From: Candidatus Litorirhabdus singularis
GTDB lineage: Bacteria; Pseudomonadota; Gammaproteobacteria; Pseudomonadales; Halieaceae
Assembly (NCBI RefSeq): GCF_026262625.1
Contig: NZ_SHNN01000002.1
Span: 1,116,001 to 1,180,000, forward strand
Direction of reading: 5' to 3'
DNA length: 64,000 nucleotides
The notes beneath the pieces were generated by a model. It was not told the origin of the DNA and made no database searches. It saw only the letters and a program-made list of their open reading frames with translations. The translations under genes were made by a program, and so were the position numbers. Shown in pieces: positions 55,199 through 63,893 of the stretch. The stretch's first letter is position 1, and every line of letters starts with the position of its first letter.

Positions 55199-55843
55199 TT
55201 AGCTGTCTTTATTGTCGTCGACCATATTCATGACATCGCTATCGCCGCCAGCCGGTGCCGCAATTTCAACAATGCGTTCATCTACATCATCGTATTCCAG
55301 GCGTAACGCCTTGCTCATAACCGCATGCATTTCATAAAGTGCGGTCACATACGTCAGCTCCAAAATTTCCTCGTCCGAGAGATGCTCTTTGAGCACTGCG
55401 AAGACCGCATCGCTAACGCGACCGCCTTCCAAAACCAGCGCGTCCGTATAGGCCAAAACCGCACGCTCTAACGCGGAAAAAAGATCGCTAACCTGCCAGT
55501 GTGCGATAGCCTGAATCTTGTCCTCCGCCAAACCGACTGAACGACAGGATTTACAATGCTGTGAATAAACGAACTGCGAACCACGGGTGTAGCCGGCACG
55601 GGTCTGACCCAGCTCACGTAGCTGCGGGTCAAGCTTGCGCGCAGGATCACGGTAGAACTGAAAACCCTTAATCGCGTGCTCCAAACAATCCGGTACCAGA
55701 GCAAATACGCTCCACCAGTTGCCTGGGGTTCCTGTCTCGGTTCCGGGCTCCTGCACCGGGTCGCGGTCACCAAACAGCATGTCGTACATCATGGTGGCTA
55801 CCGGGCCAGCTTCTGACCGTGGCACCTGTCGCAAACGTGGCAT
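55199..55843 (-). CDS. Carboxymuconolactone decarboxylase/AhpD-like protein
   Basis: A 214-residue AhpD-fold protein. The redox/active-site pair is in QHCKSCRSVGL (CxxC) and a distal His in LYEMHAVMSK. It may be a decarboxylase or a disulfide reductase; which one cannot be decided. Forms a two-gene unit with the VOC protein. Confidence 0.85.
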   Translation of the reverse strand: MPRLRQVPRSEAGPVATMMYDMLFGDRDPVQEPGTETGTPGNWWSVFALVPDCLEHAIKGFQFYRDPARKLDPQLRELGQTRAGYTRGSQFVYSQHCKSCRSVGLAEDKIQAIAHWQVSDLFSALERAVLAYTDALVLEGGRVSDAVFAVLKEHLSDEEILELTYVTALYEMHAVMSKALRLEYDDVDERIVEIAAPAGGDSDVMNMVDDNKDS

Positions 55844-55948
55844 AGCATGTCCTTATTTATTATTATTACTTTGCAAGATAACCCGACATGGCAGCGTATG
55901 CCAACCCTGCTGACCCTGCCACGCAAATCATGTAGACTTCCGCCCTTC

Positions 55949-56025
55949 GCCCTCGTAGCTCATCTGGATAGAGCACCGGCCTCCTAAGCTGGGGGTAGCA
56001 GGTTCGAGTCCTGCCGAGGGCGCCA
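55949..56025 (+). tRNA. tRNA-Arg (anticodon CCT)
   Basis: A 77-base cloverleaf with encoded CCA. Acceptor GCCCTCG pairs with CGAGGGC. The anticodon stem CCGGC/GCTGG encloses the loop CTCCTAA, giving anticodon CCT for AGG. The T arm is GCAGG-TTCGAGT-CCTGC. No integrase or duplicated 3' end is seen nearby. Confidence 0.95.
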
Positions 56026-56118
56026 CTGCCTTTGCTGGCAGAATATGAGAATCGGCTCATTGCACAAAGCAAGCGAATCAAAAACCCGAGAGAGACCGAG
56101 CCGGACGCCAGACCATGG

Positions 56119-59073
56119 CTAACCAGCAGCCGCTAATACAGCCTTCACATCAACCTCATCAATCTGCTCCGGCAGCAGAAATTGCTCGGCATAGCGCAAC
56201 GCAGTGCCGCTTTGCACGAACAGTCGAAACAGTTCGACATCTATATGGCTATCGGCCGCCATGCCGGCCATTATCTGCAGGGAATTTGCCAGTGTTTTCG
56301 GCTTCTTGTAGGGTCTGTCACGCGCCGTAAGTGCCTCAAAAATATCGGCAATTGCCATCATTCGGGCAGTCAGAGGCATATCATCTCGCAGCAATTTGCG
56401 CGGGTAGCCAGTACCATCCATCTTTTCGTGATGACCTCCGGCGATATCAGGCACATTCTGCAAATGTTCAGGAAAAGGCAACTGCGCCAGCATGATGATC
56501 GTCTGCACCATGTGATCGTTAATCTGGAAGCGTTCCTCTGGCGTTAACGTGCCGCGTTTCACACTAAGGTTATAAATCTCACCACGGTTATACCGATGCT
56601 CCGGAGCTTCAACTTTGAAACCCCAGGGATTGTCGGGTGCGTGTAGGTCGGAATCGGTACGCGCAAATATGTGCTGGGGTTTGTCCGCCAGCAGCGACTC
56701 CTGCACAGGTAACGATACAGGGTCTGAGCCTTCACGCCTCTGTCGCTCTTCCCAGGAAATCCCCAATTCGTCATCCAACGTTCGACGCCAGGTGCGCGCG
56801 GCTATTTTCTGCAAACGTTGCAGACTTTCATCATCCAGAAACTCCCCGCCAATGTTACATTGCGCAACGTGTTCAAACTCAGCATCCAGCTCCGCCCACT
56901 GCGCGTCCAGCGTGTGCTTCAACGCGGCTTCGTCCTGGCCGGACACGCGACCCTGCCAATAGTCAATTTCCGCATCGCGTTTGAGCACCTCAAAACGCGT
57001 GCGTATTTCATGGATACGATCATATATCGTCTCCAGCTTGGTGGCCTTATCAACCACGTACTCCGGGGTGGTGACCTTACCGCAATCGTGCATCCAGCCT
57101 GCAATCCGCAATTCCTCCCACTGCTCACTGCTCAGCGCGAAATCTCCAAAGATCGGGTCATCTGCTGCACAGGCAGCCTCTGCCAACATAAAGGTTAGCT
57201 CTGGCACACGCTGGCAGTGCCCTCCTGTGTAAGGGGACTTGGCATCAATGGCGTCTGCAATGACACGGATAAATGAATCAAGCAGGTCTTTCTGCGACTG
57301 CAACAGCTGGCGGCTTTCGATAGTCACCGAGGCAAAGCCAGACAATGCCTGTAGAAAACTAAACTTATCAGGTGCGTGCTGATCAACTACTTCTGCGGCC
57401 TGATCTACACGGTTCACCACACACAACAGTCCCGTGGTATCACCGCGACGCCCCCTTAAGGGCAGCGTCAGTATATCAATCTGCTCGGCACCCAAGGTTT
57501 CACAAAGCGCTCCTAGCCCAGGAGTATCGGGCTGCACCAGCAAGCTCTGATTACTGTCGCTACGCCAGGCCTGCACCAGCAAGTTCTCGGCATCCAGGGT
57601 TAATCGAGACGCCATAATCGCGCCCCGCGCTAGCGGATCGTCGATACCCGACAGCCCGGAAATCTCAAGCGCCGTGCGATCCTTGTCGAGCAACAACAGT
57701 GCCACCGCATCGGACTGGCTAACACTGTGAATTTCGTCACTCACTTTTTGCAACAGCCGCTCAAAATCCTGCTCCGCGGCCATAGATTGTATCAACCCCA
57801 GGAAGCGACTGATGGTGACCTGCATCTGATTCATGGTCTGAATCAGCTGATGGACCTCGCGGATATTGGAATCACTCTGATGCGGCGTATCGAAATCAAA
57901 CCGGGTAATCCGCTCGGCGTAGGTGGCGAGATCGACAAGTGGACGCGCAACCGAACGAGCGACGCTCCAACCAATCACCAACGCAATCACAATCATTAGC
58001 GCTGTCACCACAACATCTCGCTGACGCAATGCCAATGCCAGCGATAGCAACTCAGAAGCGGGCGCGGCTACAACCAGCGTCGGTTCCAGACCGTCGTGCA
58101 AACCCACCTTGACCAGCGATCCATACCAATCCTGCCCTTCGTGCTCAAAGCTGTACCAACTCTGACCGGGCGTAAACTGGCTGGCAATTACCTGAAAAGG
58201 CGCATCGCGCAACTGCCCGATATCAGGCATCTCTGCATTATCATCACCGACCACAGCCTGCAGCCGGCGGTAACCTGAATAGGCAATAACTCGGCCGTCT
58301 TCAAGATACAAGGCGCTACTTGCACTGGGCGTCAGCGGATTGCTCGCCAAAGTGTCTGAGAGTTGAAACAGCGGCACATCCGCAGCCACTACGGCCGCAC
58401 CGTCGGGAGAACTGCGCGACAGCGTGAAGCCCTGCGTTTGCAAAAAATAGAACCAGTAGGGATCCGTATGCGCATTCTTACCGGGGTCGGCACGGGCTGC
58501 CAAATACCAGGGCCTGGAGCTGGCCAGATAAGGGTCGGGCTGAGCCGGCTCCCGTTTAAGGACGGCCAGAGTGTGGTCAAGAAACAGGCGTTCGCGCAGC
58601 AGAGTTCCACTGCTGCCCCTACTGATACTGTCCACCACATAACTGGCGGAATCTGGTGCAGCAAAAAATCCGCGCTGCTCGCGCAGGCGCGCATCTTCTT
58701 CACCGGGAATACCGACCAGTCGAATCACAAAATAGTCGTCGTCCGCATAGCCTACCTGCAGCGCCGAGATGCCCCGCTGGGCTAGCAGAATCTCTGCTAG
58801 CTGTCCGGCATATTGCAGACGCTCCTGCAGGGTTTGCGCTGCGGTTAGCGGCGAATAAGAGAGCGCAGTCAGACTCGAATCTACAGCTCCATAACGACTG
58901 CGATAATCCAGCCTTAATGCTTCTCCGGCTGCGTCAAAATCACCTACAGCCTTATCAAGTAGTAAAGCACTAACGGTTTGCTGATTGCTCCAGGTTACGG
59001 CGACACCCACAACTACAATCAGCGCCACGATCACCAACGAAAGCTGCACCCGCAGCGGATAGTAACGTCGCAT
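56119..59073 (-). CDS. Membrane HD-GYP cyclic-di-GMP phosphodiesterase with Cache and GAF sensors
   Basis: A 984-residue sensor. Order: N-terminal membrane helix, periplasmic Cache-like domain of about 330 residues, second membrane helix (VVVTALMIVIALVIGWSVA), HAMP, GAF-like domain, then HD-GYP. HD residues are in GGHCQRVPELTF and GWMHDCGKVTTP; the GYP motif is in GGHHEKMDGTGYP. A long charged insert separates HDCGK from the next catalytic His. It should degrade cyclic-di-GMP in response to an external signal. ATG 59073 follows AGGAG. Confidence 0.92.
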   Translation of the reverse strand: MRRYYPLRVQLSLVIVALIVVVGVAVTWSNQQTVSALLLDKAVGDFDAAGEALRLDYRSRYGAVDSSLTALSYSPLTAAQTLQERLQYAGQLAEILLAQRGISALQVGYADDDYFVIRLVGIPGEEDARLREQRGFFAAPDSASYVVDSISRGSSGTLLRERLFLDHTLAVLKREPAQPDPYLASSRPWYLAARADPGKNAHTDPYWFYFLQTQGFTLSRSSPDGAAVVAADVPLFQLSDTLASNPLTPSASSALYLEDGRVIAYSGYRRLQAVVGDDNAEMPDIGQLRDAPFQVIASQFTPGQSWYSFEHEGQDWYGSLVKVGLHDGLEPTLVVAAPASELLSLALALRQRDVVVTALMIVIALVIGWSVARSVARPLVDLATYAERITRFDFDTPHQSDSNIREVHQLIQTMNQMQVTISRFLGLIQSMAAEQDFERLLQKVSDEIHSVSQSDAVALLLLDKDRTALEISGLSGIDDPLARGAIMASRLTLDAENLLVQAWRSDSNQSLLVQPDTPGLGALCETLGAEQIDILTLPLRGRRGDTTGLLCVVNRVDQAAEVVDQHAPDKFSFLQALSGFASVTIESRQLLQSQKDLLDSFIRVIADAIDAKSPYTGGHCQRVPELTFMLAEAACAADDPIFGDFALSSEQWEELRIAGWMHDCGKVTTPEYVVDKATKLETIYDRIHEIRTRFEVLKRDAEIDYWQGRVSGQDEAALKHTLDAQWAELDAEFEHVAQCNIGGEFLDDESLQRLQKIAARTWRRTLDDELGISWEERQRREGSDPVSLPVQESLLADKPQHIFARTDSDLHAPDNPWGFKVEAPEHRYNRGEIYNLSVKRGTLTPEERFQINDHMVQTIIMLAQLPFPEHLQNVPDIAGGHHEKMDGTGYPRKLLRDDMPLTARMMAIADIFEALTARDRPYKKPKTLANSLQIMAGMAADSHIDVELFRLFVQSGTALRYAEQFLLPEQIDEVDVKAVLAAAG

Positions 59074-59109
59074 ACTCAAAACTCCTGACCGCAAAGTCCT
59101 GATTGAGAA

Positions 59110-59856
59110 TCAGGGAGCACCGTCAAACTGGCCTACAATTTCTGCAACCCTTCCCTGCAGCTCCAGCAATACCGCCAGTACCTCATGACCGTCAAGGAAA
59201 TTGGTATTGGCAAAGACAATGCCAAATCGCGCACTGCTGTTTGTGCCATAACGTAGCCCTGCCCCGCCCAGACTTTGCGGATTAATACTCTGCGAACCGC
59301 GGGTATTGATCTCTCCCATGGTCATCAGGGTATTCCCAGAGGCATCAGTGACTTCCAGATTAAGGACCGCGAACACATCGACCCTGGGTCGCAACGGACG
59401 CTGACGATCCAGCCCCAGTAAATGCTCAAGCACATAAAGACGTGAATCCAACTCGTTCAGGTAAGGCCGTAGTGTCCTAATATGCGCCACAAAAGACGGT
59501 GAGGCACCCTTTAGCGCTATACCAATCTGCTTCTCAAACTTTAACTCATCAGGACAAATCGGAAAATGGGCGCTCTGATCCGGGTCCACATGATTACTCA
59601 CGATCGCTGCCACCGCCAGACAATCCAGACTGGTACGCAGGTTGGCCAATGCATCACCCACCAAACCCGGCACTTCTGGCGGTAGCGGCCGGTCGAAATA
59701 TGCGAGCACAGTGAGCCCTGGCACACCCTCCTCTTGCACCGTTTCGATCCGGTGCTCGTTATAACGGATGTAGGTGTCCAGTAGAGTTTGCAAGGCCTTA
59801 AGGTGATGATCGGCCCTTTCCAGTTTCAGTCTGGCGGCCGACAAATCCAGTCGCAT
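59110..59856 (-). CDS. Conserved protein of unknown function
   Basis: A 248-residue soluble protein. An N-terminal helical region contains VGDALANLRTSLDCLAVAA, a pattern I know from a widespread family of uncharacterised proteins (NLRSALDHL-like). A central HFPICPDE and a beta-rich end (NTLMTMGEINTRGSQ) follow. No catalytic motif. Shares direction with the HD-GYP gene, 36 bp away. Confidence 0.65.
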   Translation of the reverse strand: MRLDLSAARLKLERADHHLKALQTLLDTYIRYNEHRIETVQEEGVPGLTVLAYFDRPLPPEVPGLVGDALANLRTSLDCLAVAAIVSNHVDPDQSAHFPICPDELKFEKQIGIALKGASPSFVAHIRTLRPYLNELDSRLYVLEHLLGLDRQRPLRPRVDVFAVLNLEVTDASGNTLMTMGEINTRGSQSINPQSLGGAGLRYGTNSSARFGIVFANTNFLDGHEVLAVLLELQGRVAEIVGQFDGAP

Positions 59857-60011
59857 TGGCGCTGCTCCCGCAGTTCATCTGAGTATCCGTTCAGATTAAC
59901 ATTCTGATGGTGTTTAAGCAGAAAAAGCGGCCCAAACTGCGAACTGCGTCAGCATCCGGGGCTACAAATAGTGCTTTGCGGCTTTGTCGACCTCCACCAT
60001 CATCGGAGAAG

Positions 60012-60079
60012 CTAAAAATAATTATTCGGGCTGGCGGTGAACAGTCTCCTTTTATACTATGCACGCACCTAAAAATAAT
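60012..60079 (+). promoter_or_regulatory. Direct repeats flanking a TATACT box upstream of an SDR gene
   Basis: CTAAAAATAAT occurs at 60012-60022 and again at 60069-60079, with TATACT at 60052-60057 between them. The repeats are 57 bases apart, start to start. A regulator site is possible; no named factor fits. Confidence 0.35.
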
Positions 60080-60094
60080 CGATAAGGTTCTAGT

Positions 60095-60928
60095 ATGGCA
60101 AGGTTTGACAACCATAGCGTGGTCGTCACTGGCGCCGCCAGCGGCATTGGCGAGGCAACCGCACGCGGTATCGTGGCAGAAGGCGGCAATGTCGTTATCG
60201 CAGACTTGCAGGAAGAGCGTGGTCGGGCGCTAGCAGCCGAACTGGGCGTAGCAGCGATTTTCCACAAGACCAACGTTTGCGAAGAAGCCGATATTGAGGC
60301 CGCTGTAGCGCTTGCACAAAAGCAGTTCGGCCAATTGACCGGTATGGTCAACAATGCCGGCATTGTCGGCGCCATAGGTTCCATTATGGAAACGTCGGCA
60401 GAGGCTTACGACCACACCATGGCCATATTGGCGCGAGGTGTATTTTTGGGCATCAAACACGCTGCACGCGCTATGGCACCACATCGCCGTGGCTCCATAG
60501 TATCGCTGGCAAGCACCGCCGGTATCGTTGGCGGCCTTGGCCCTCACGTATATACCATGGCAAAGCATGGCGTAGTGGGTCTCACCAAGTCAGCAGGCAG
60601 CGAGTTGGCGGCTTATGGTATTCGCGTCAACGCGGTAGCGCCAGGCAATACGGTTACCGACATGACCAGTGCAGTCGTCACCGACGACCCCCATGACCAT
60701 GCCACTACGACTAAACGCATTGCTGAAACCTCACCACTGGGCATAGCCGGCATGCCTGAAGATATAGCTAACGGCATCATGTTTCTGCTCAGCGATGAAG
60801 CGCGCTATACCACTGGCCATACGCTGGTAATGGACGCCGGGCAAACTAGCGGCGGACCACCTGCAGCTTTTTTCTCGGTAGACGCAGAAGTCGTCTTACA
60901 CGCCGGCCAGCGCACCAAAACGCCTTAG
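60095..60928 (+). CDS. Short-chain dehydrogenase/reductase
   Basis: A 277-residue SDR. TGAASGIGEATARG binds the cofactor and NNAGIVGAIG follows. Ser is in SLASTAGIVGG and the catalytic Tyr-Lys in HVYTMAKHGVVG. FabG-like or hydroxysteroid/diol dehydrogenase roles are possible. An AAGG site precedes the ATG. Convergent with the first SnoaL-like gene, next to a Rieske oxygenase, so oxidation of a dihydrodiol or alcohol is plausible. Confidence 0.9.
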   Translation: MARFDNHSVVVTGAASGIGEATARGIVAEGGNVVIADLQEERGRALAAELGVAAIFHKTNVCEEADIEAAVALAQKQFGQLTGMVNNAGIVGAIGSIMETSAEAYDHTMAILARGVFLGIKHAARAMAPHRRGSIVSLASTAGIVGGLGPHVYTMAKHGVVGLTKSAGSELAAYGIRVNAVAPGNTVTDMTSAVVTDDPHDHATTTKRIAETSPLGIAGMPEDIANGIMFLLSDEARYTTGHTLVMDAGQTSGGPPAAFFSVDAEVVLHAGQRTKTP

Positions 60929-60949
60929 CGGCATGTGCCAGGGGCGCGC

Positions 60950-61471
60950 TTACTTTGGTGCGCGTCGCCCTGCGCGATCGTAAACCGCGTCGTCTCCACG
61001 GCTACCCCTTAGCCCATCGGGGGCCTGCTCAAAGTAACTATCACTGCTGGGTGCAGTGGTACTCCAGTCATTGCGTTCGCTGCGATAAACCATCTTCCAA
61101 ACGCCCTCACGGCATTCATAACGATCGATATAGCGGCCCGCGATAATCATGTCCTGAAACCCATCCTCAAGTGGCATCTTATGGTAAGCGCTGAAGTACA
61201 CTTCACCAAAAGCTTCATCACCCTCGACTTCTATGAGAATCTGTCCGAGCATATGGTGGTTGGCCGCATGCTCACTTAGCGCAGTTAATGCGAATTCTAT
61301 AAATGGACCCGGTGGACCATTGTAGAACCCATATTCACAGTAGGCATCTTCGAAAAATACCGACGCCAACAGGTCACCGTCTAAACGGTCCAAGCCGCGA
61401 CTGTAGAGTGCAGACAATTCGCTGCAGGCCTGTTTGGCCACTAACTCGCGCATCTGTGCTTCTATCGCCAT
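60950..61471 (-). CDS. SnoaL/NTF2-fold protein, copy 1
   Basis: A 173-residue NTF2-fold protein of the SnoaL_4 type. Segments SALYSRGLDRLDGDLLASVF, AGRYIDRYECREGVWKMVYR and NDWS fit the family. No ring-dioxygenase beta-subunit signature beyond the shared fold. Encoded 6 bp after its paralogue. Confidence 0.85.
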   Translation of the reverse strand: MAIEAQMRELVAKQACSELSALYSRGLDRLDGDLLASVFFEDAYCEYGFYNGPPGPFIEFALTALSEHAANHHMLGQILIEVEGDEAFGEVYFSAYHKMPLEDGFQDMIIAGRYIDRYECREGVWKMVYRSERNDWSTTAPSSDSYFEQAPDGLRGSRGDDAVYDRAGRRAPK

Positions 61472-61477
61472 AACTAA

Positions 61478-62008
61478 TTATCCGCCAATTCCAAGAAAGT
61501 CATAAAGTGGGTCTTCCATGCCGTTACTGCCCTTATGCAAGTCTACAAAACTCTCGGACTCTCTTGCGTCGCTCAGTTTACGCTCCCGCGACCAGTCCAT
61601 CACTACCAGACGATGCTGCAGTTTCCACTGGTCACCGTGACGCACCAAGGTATCCAAATAACGTCCGCTAAAAATCATTTCACGTTTGGCACCAATCATC
61701 AGATGGCTAGCCGTAACATAGCTCTCCGTCCGCGCCTGGTGCATGAAAAAGTGCACAAGGGTATTGGTAACCGCATGATGCGTTAATTCGTAAGCTGCTG
61801 TTAAAGCCGGCACCACCGCTTCAGCAAACACGTGGGCTGAGCCCTTGAAGCTGCCGTAATCGACCTCCGCGTCTGGCCAGTAACATGCTCGAATGCAGGC
61901 CACATCCCCACGATCAAGACCGCGGCTGTGGTTATGCAGCACATCCTGAATTGCTATTCGATCAGCGATTTCTTCCAGCGCTGAAATCTTACCAATATCT
62001 ATAGCCAT
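61478..62008 (-). CDS. SnoaL/NTF2-fold protein, copy 2
   Basis: A 176-residue paralogue of copy 1: HNHSRGLDRGDVACIRACY, SGRYLDTLVRHGDQWKLQHR and MDWS. ATG 62008 (MAIDIGKISALEE) follows GGAG; the longer frame to 62083 is rejected. Divergent from the Rieske oxygenase, sharing a 150 bp control region. Confidence 0.85.
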   Translation of the reverse strand: MAIDIGKISALEEIADRIAIQDVLHNHSRGLDRGDVACIRACYWPDAEVDYGSFKGSAHVFAEAVVPALTAAYELTHHAVTNTLVHFFMHQARTESYVTASHLMIGAKREMIFSGRYLDTLVRHGDQWKLQHRLVVMDWSRERKLSDARESESFVDLHKGSNGMEDPLYDFLGIGG

Positions 62009-62040
62009 ACCCGAGTCTCCGCTGACAGTTTTTTTGTCCT

Positions 62041-62078
62041 TAGCATAAATGCTATAAACGCTTATAATTGCTAATAAT
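62041..62078. promoter_or_regulatory. AT-rich direct and inverted repeats between SnoaL and Rieske genes
   Basis: Near-repeats of GC(T)-A-TAA begin at 62043, 62051, 62060 and 62070, eight to ten bases apart, about one helical turn. They also form the inverted repeats TAGCAT-AA-ATGCTA (62041-62054) and TATAA-ACGC-TTATA (62053-62066). They sit in the divergent promoter region. Confidence 0.45.
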
Positions 62079-62158
62079 AACAAAAATGAGTCACAGGTCT
62101 TCTGCTGTACTCCTCAATTTTTGACATAGGCGCCGATGAAGCCAAAAAGGAATCCATA

Positions 62159-63559
62159 GTGACAGCCACTTCAGACACCCAGCCCGGCTCAGCCCGCGCT
62201 CCAGGACCCAGCGTAGCAGATACTCTACGCAGCGACTCTATAGCTCCACCACCGCCCCTACTCGAGCAAAGCTACCAATTCCTGGGCGACGCTGAGATAC
62301 CTTTCAGTCGCTATACCGACACTACATTTTTCCAAAGCGAGATGGAAAAGCTATGGCCAAAGTCGTGGCAGTGGGCTTGCAGGGAAGAACACATACCTGA
62401 CGTTGGTGACCATTACGTCTACGACATTGGCAAATGGTCCGTCATCGTCGTGCGCGCGGAAGACAATGTCATTCGCGCTTTTCTCAATGTCTGCTCGCAT
62501 CGCGGCACCCGCATCCTGTCGACAGAGGGTGCCGGCTACAGCCAGTCATTGACGTGTCCTTTTCACGGTTGGTCCTGGGACCTTAACGGTCAACTGACTC
62601 AGCTGCCCGGCCGCTGGGACTTCCCTCACGTCTCTGATGCGAGCCATGGTTTAGATGAGGTCAGCTGCGAGCGCTGGGGCGGTTTTGTGTTCATTAATAT
62701 CGACCCCCAAGCTGCTACGTTAGACAACTACCTTGATTGCCTGCCAGATCACTTTAAGCACTTTCCACTGGAACAGCGCAGAATAAAGTTACATGTAGAA
62801 AAGGTCTTGCCCTGCAACTGGAAAGCGGCCCAGGAAGCTTTCATGGAAGCCTATCACAACGTCGAAACACACAACGCTCCTAACGGCGCCAATGCCCAGT
62901 ACGATATCTTTGGTAAGTATGTCAGCCGTTTCATTCATACCATAGGCAGCTACAGCCCTGAGTCATTGGCCGACTACGCCGGTGACCGCTGGCGCAGCCC
63001 GCCACTGACAGAGACCGAGCAACTGCAAGCGCTAGGTGTGACCGACGCTGCCGCTGCTGAGCAGGCAGAGCAACATACGGCGCGTGCGGTCGCTGCCGCA
63101 ATCTATCGAGAGCAAATGTCGGCTGATATGGGTGTCGACCTGTCTGCCTGCAGTGACAGTCTGATGCTGGACTCCATTGAGTACCACCTGTTCCCGAATA
63201 TGTTCTTCTTCCCCGGCATCAGCATACCTATGTGCTATCGCTTCCGCCCCAATGGCATGGACACAGACACCTGCATTTTTGACTTGATGCTGCTGGAGCC
63301 AATAGCAGAGGGGGCTGAGCACCAGGAACCACCAGAGCCCATTAAGCTGAGCATTGACCAATCCTATACCGAAGCGGAAGGACTGAGTTGGCTGGCACCG
63401 GTATACGATGAAGACACCGGGAACCTGCAAATGCAGCAACAGGGATTCAAGACCAGTACCCGCGGCGGGGTAACTCTGGGTAATTACCAGGAGTCGAGAA
63501 TCCGCCGTGTGCATATGACTCTGGATGAATTTCTCGACGCGCCAGTGACGGAGGCATAG
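62159..63559 (+). CDS. Rieske non-haem iron oxygenase, alpha subunit
   Basis: A 466-residue ring-hydroxylating-type oxygenase. The Rieske centre ligands are in NVCSHRGTRILS and LTCPFHGWSWDLNG. Mononuclear iron ligands are likely His in EAYHNVETHNAP, with an acid further on. GTG start at 62159 follows AAGGA. No ring-dioxygenase beta-subunit gene is adjacent; a Rieske ferredoxin gene follows 7 bp later and would supply electrons. Substrate unknown. Confidence 0.92.
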   Translation: MTATSDTQPGSARAPGPSVADTLRSDSIAPPPPLLEQSYQFLGDAEIPFSRYTDTTFFQSEMEKLWPKSWQWACREEHIPDVGDHYVYDIGKWSVIVVRAEDNVIRAFLNVCSHRGTRILSTEGAGYSQSLTCPFHGWSWDLNGQLTQLPGRWDFPHVSDASHGLDEVSCERWGGFVFINIDPQAATLDNYLDCLPDHFKHFPLEQRRIKLHVEKVLPCNWKAAQEAFMEAYHNVETHNAPNGANAQYDIFGKYVSRFIHTIGSYSPESLADYAGDRWRSPPLTETEQLQALGVTDAAAAEQAEQHTARAVAAAIYREQMSADMGVDLSACSDSLMLDSIEYHLFPNMFFFPGISIPMCYRFRPNGMDTDTCIFDLMLLEPIAEGAEHQEPPEPIKLSIDQSYTEAEGLSWLAPVYDEDTGNLQMQQQGFKTSTRGGVTLGNYQESRIRRVHMTLDEFLDAPVTEA

Positions 63560-63566
63560 CAGCTAA

Positions 63567-63893
63567 ATGAGCGATAGCAACTATACAGTCGTCGCACGAA
63601 CCGAAGCTCTGCCTGCAAAATCAAGTTTGCGGGTAGAGCTCAAGGGCCACGATATCCTGCTCTGCCACATAGAGGCGGGCATATTCGCAGTGACAAATCT
63701 CTGTTCTCATGCGGAGGCGCAGCTGCATGAGGGCAAGCTCAAGGGTCATAAGATTCTATGCCCCCTGCACGGTGCCGCCTTTGACGTGCGCGACGGGACC
63801 GCCCTGACTCGTCCCGCCACCAAACCCCTGTGCAGCTATCGTGTAAAAGTCCTGGGTGACGATATTCTGATAGAGCTGCCAGAGACTAACTGA
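63567..63893 (+). CDS. Rieske-type ferredoxin
   Basis: A 108-residue [2Fe-2S] protein. Ligand motifs are NLCSHAEAQLHEG and LCPLHGAAFDVRDG, with normal spacing. It is the likely electron donor to the oxygenase encoded just upstream. The ferredoxin reductase is not in the window. After it, bases 63894-64000 hold no recognisable gene. Confidence 0.93.
   Translation: MSDSNYTVVARTEALPAKSSLRVELKGHDILLCHIEAGIFAVTNLCSHAEAQLHEGKLKGHKILCPLHGAAFDVRDGTALTRPATKPLCSYRVKVLGDDILIELPETN

Noticed and set aside
55949-56118. tRNA-Arg as an integration site of a genomic island
   Set aside because: No integrase, no direct repeat of the tRNA 3' end nearby, and ordinary flanking genes.
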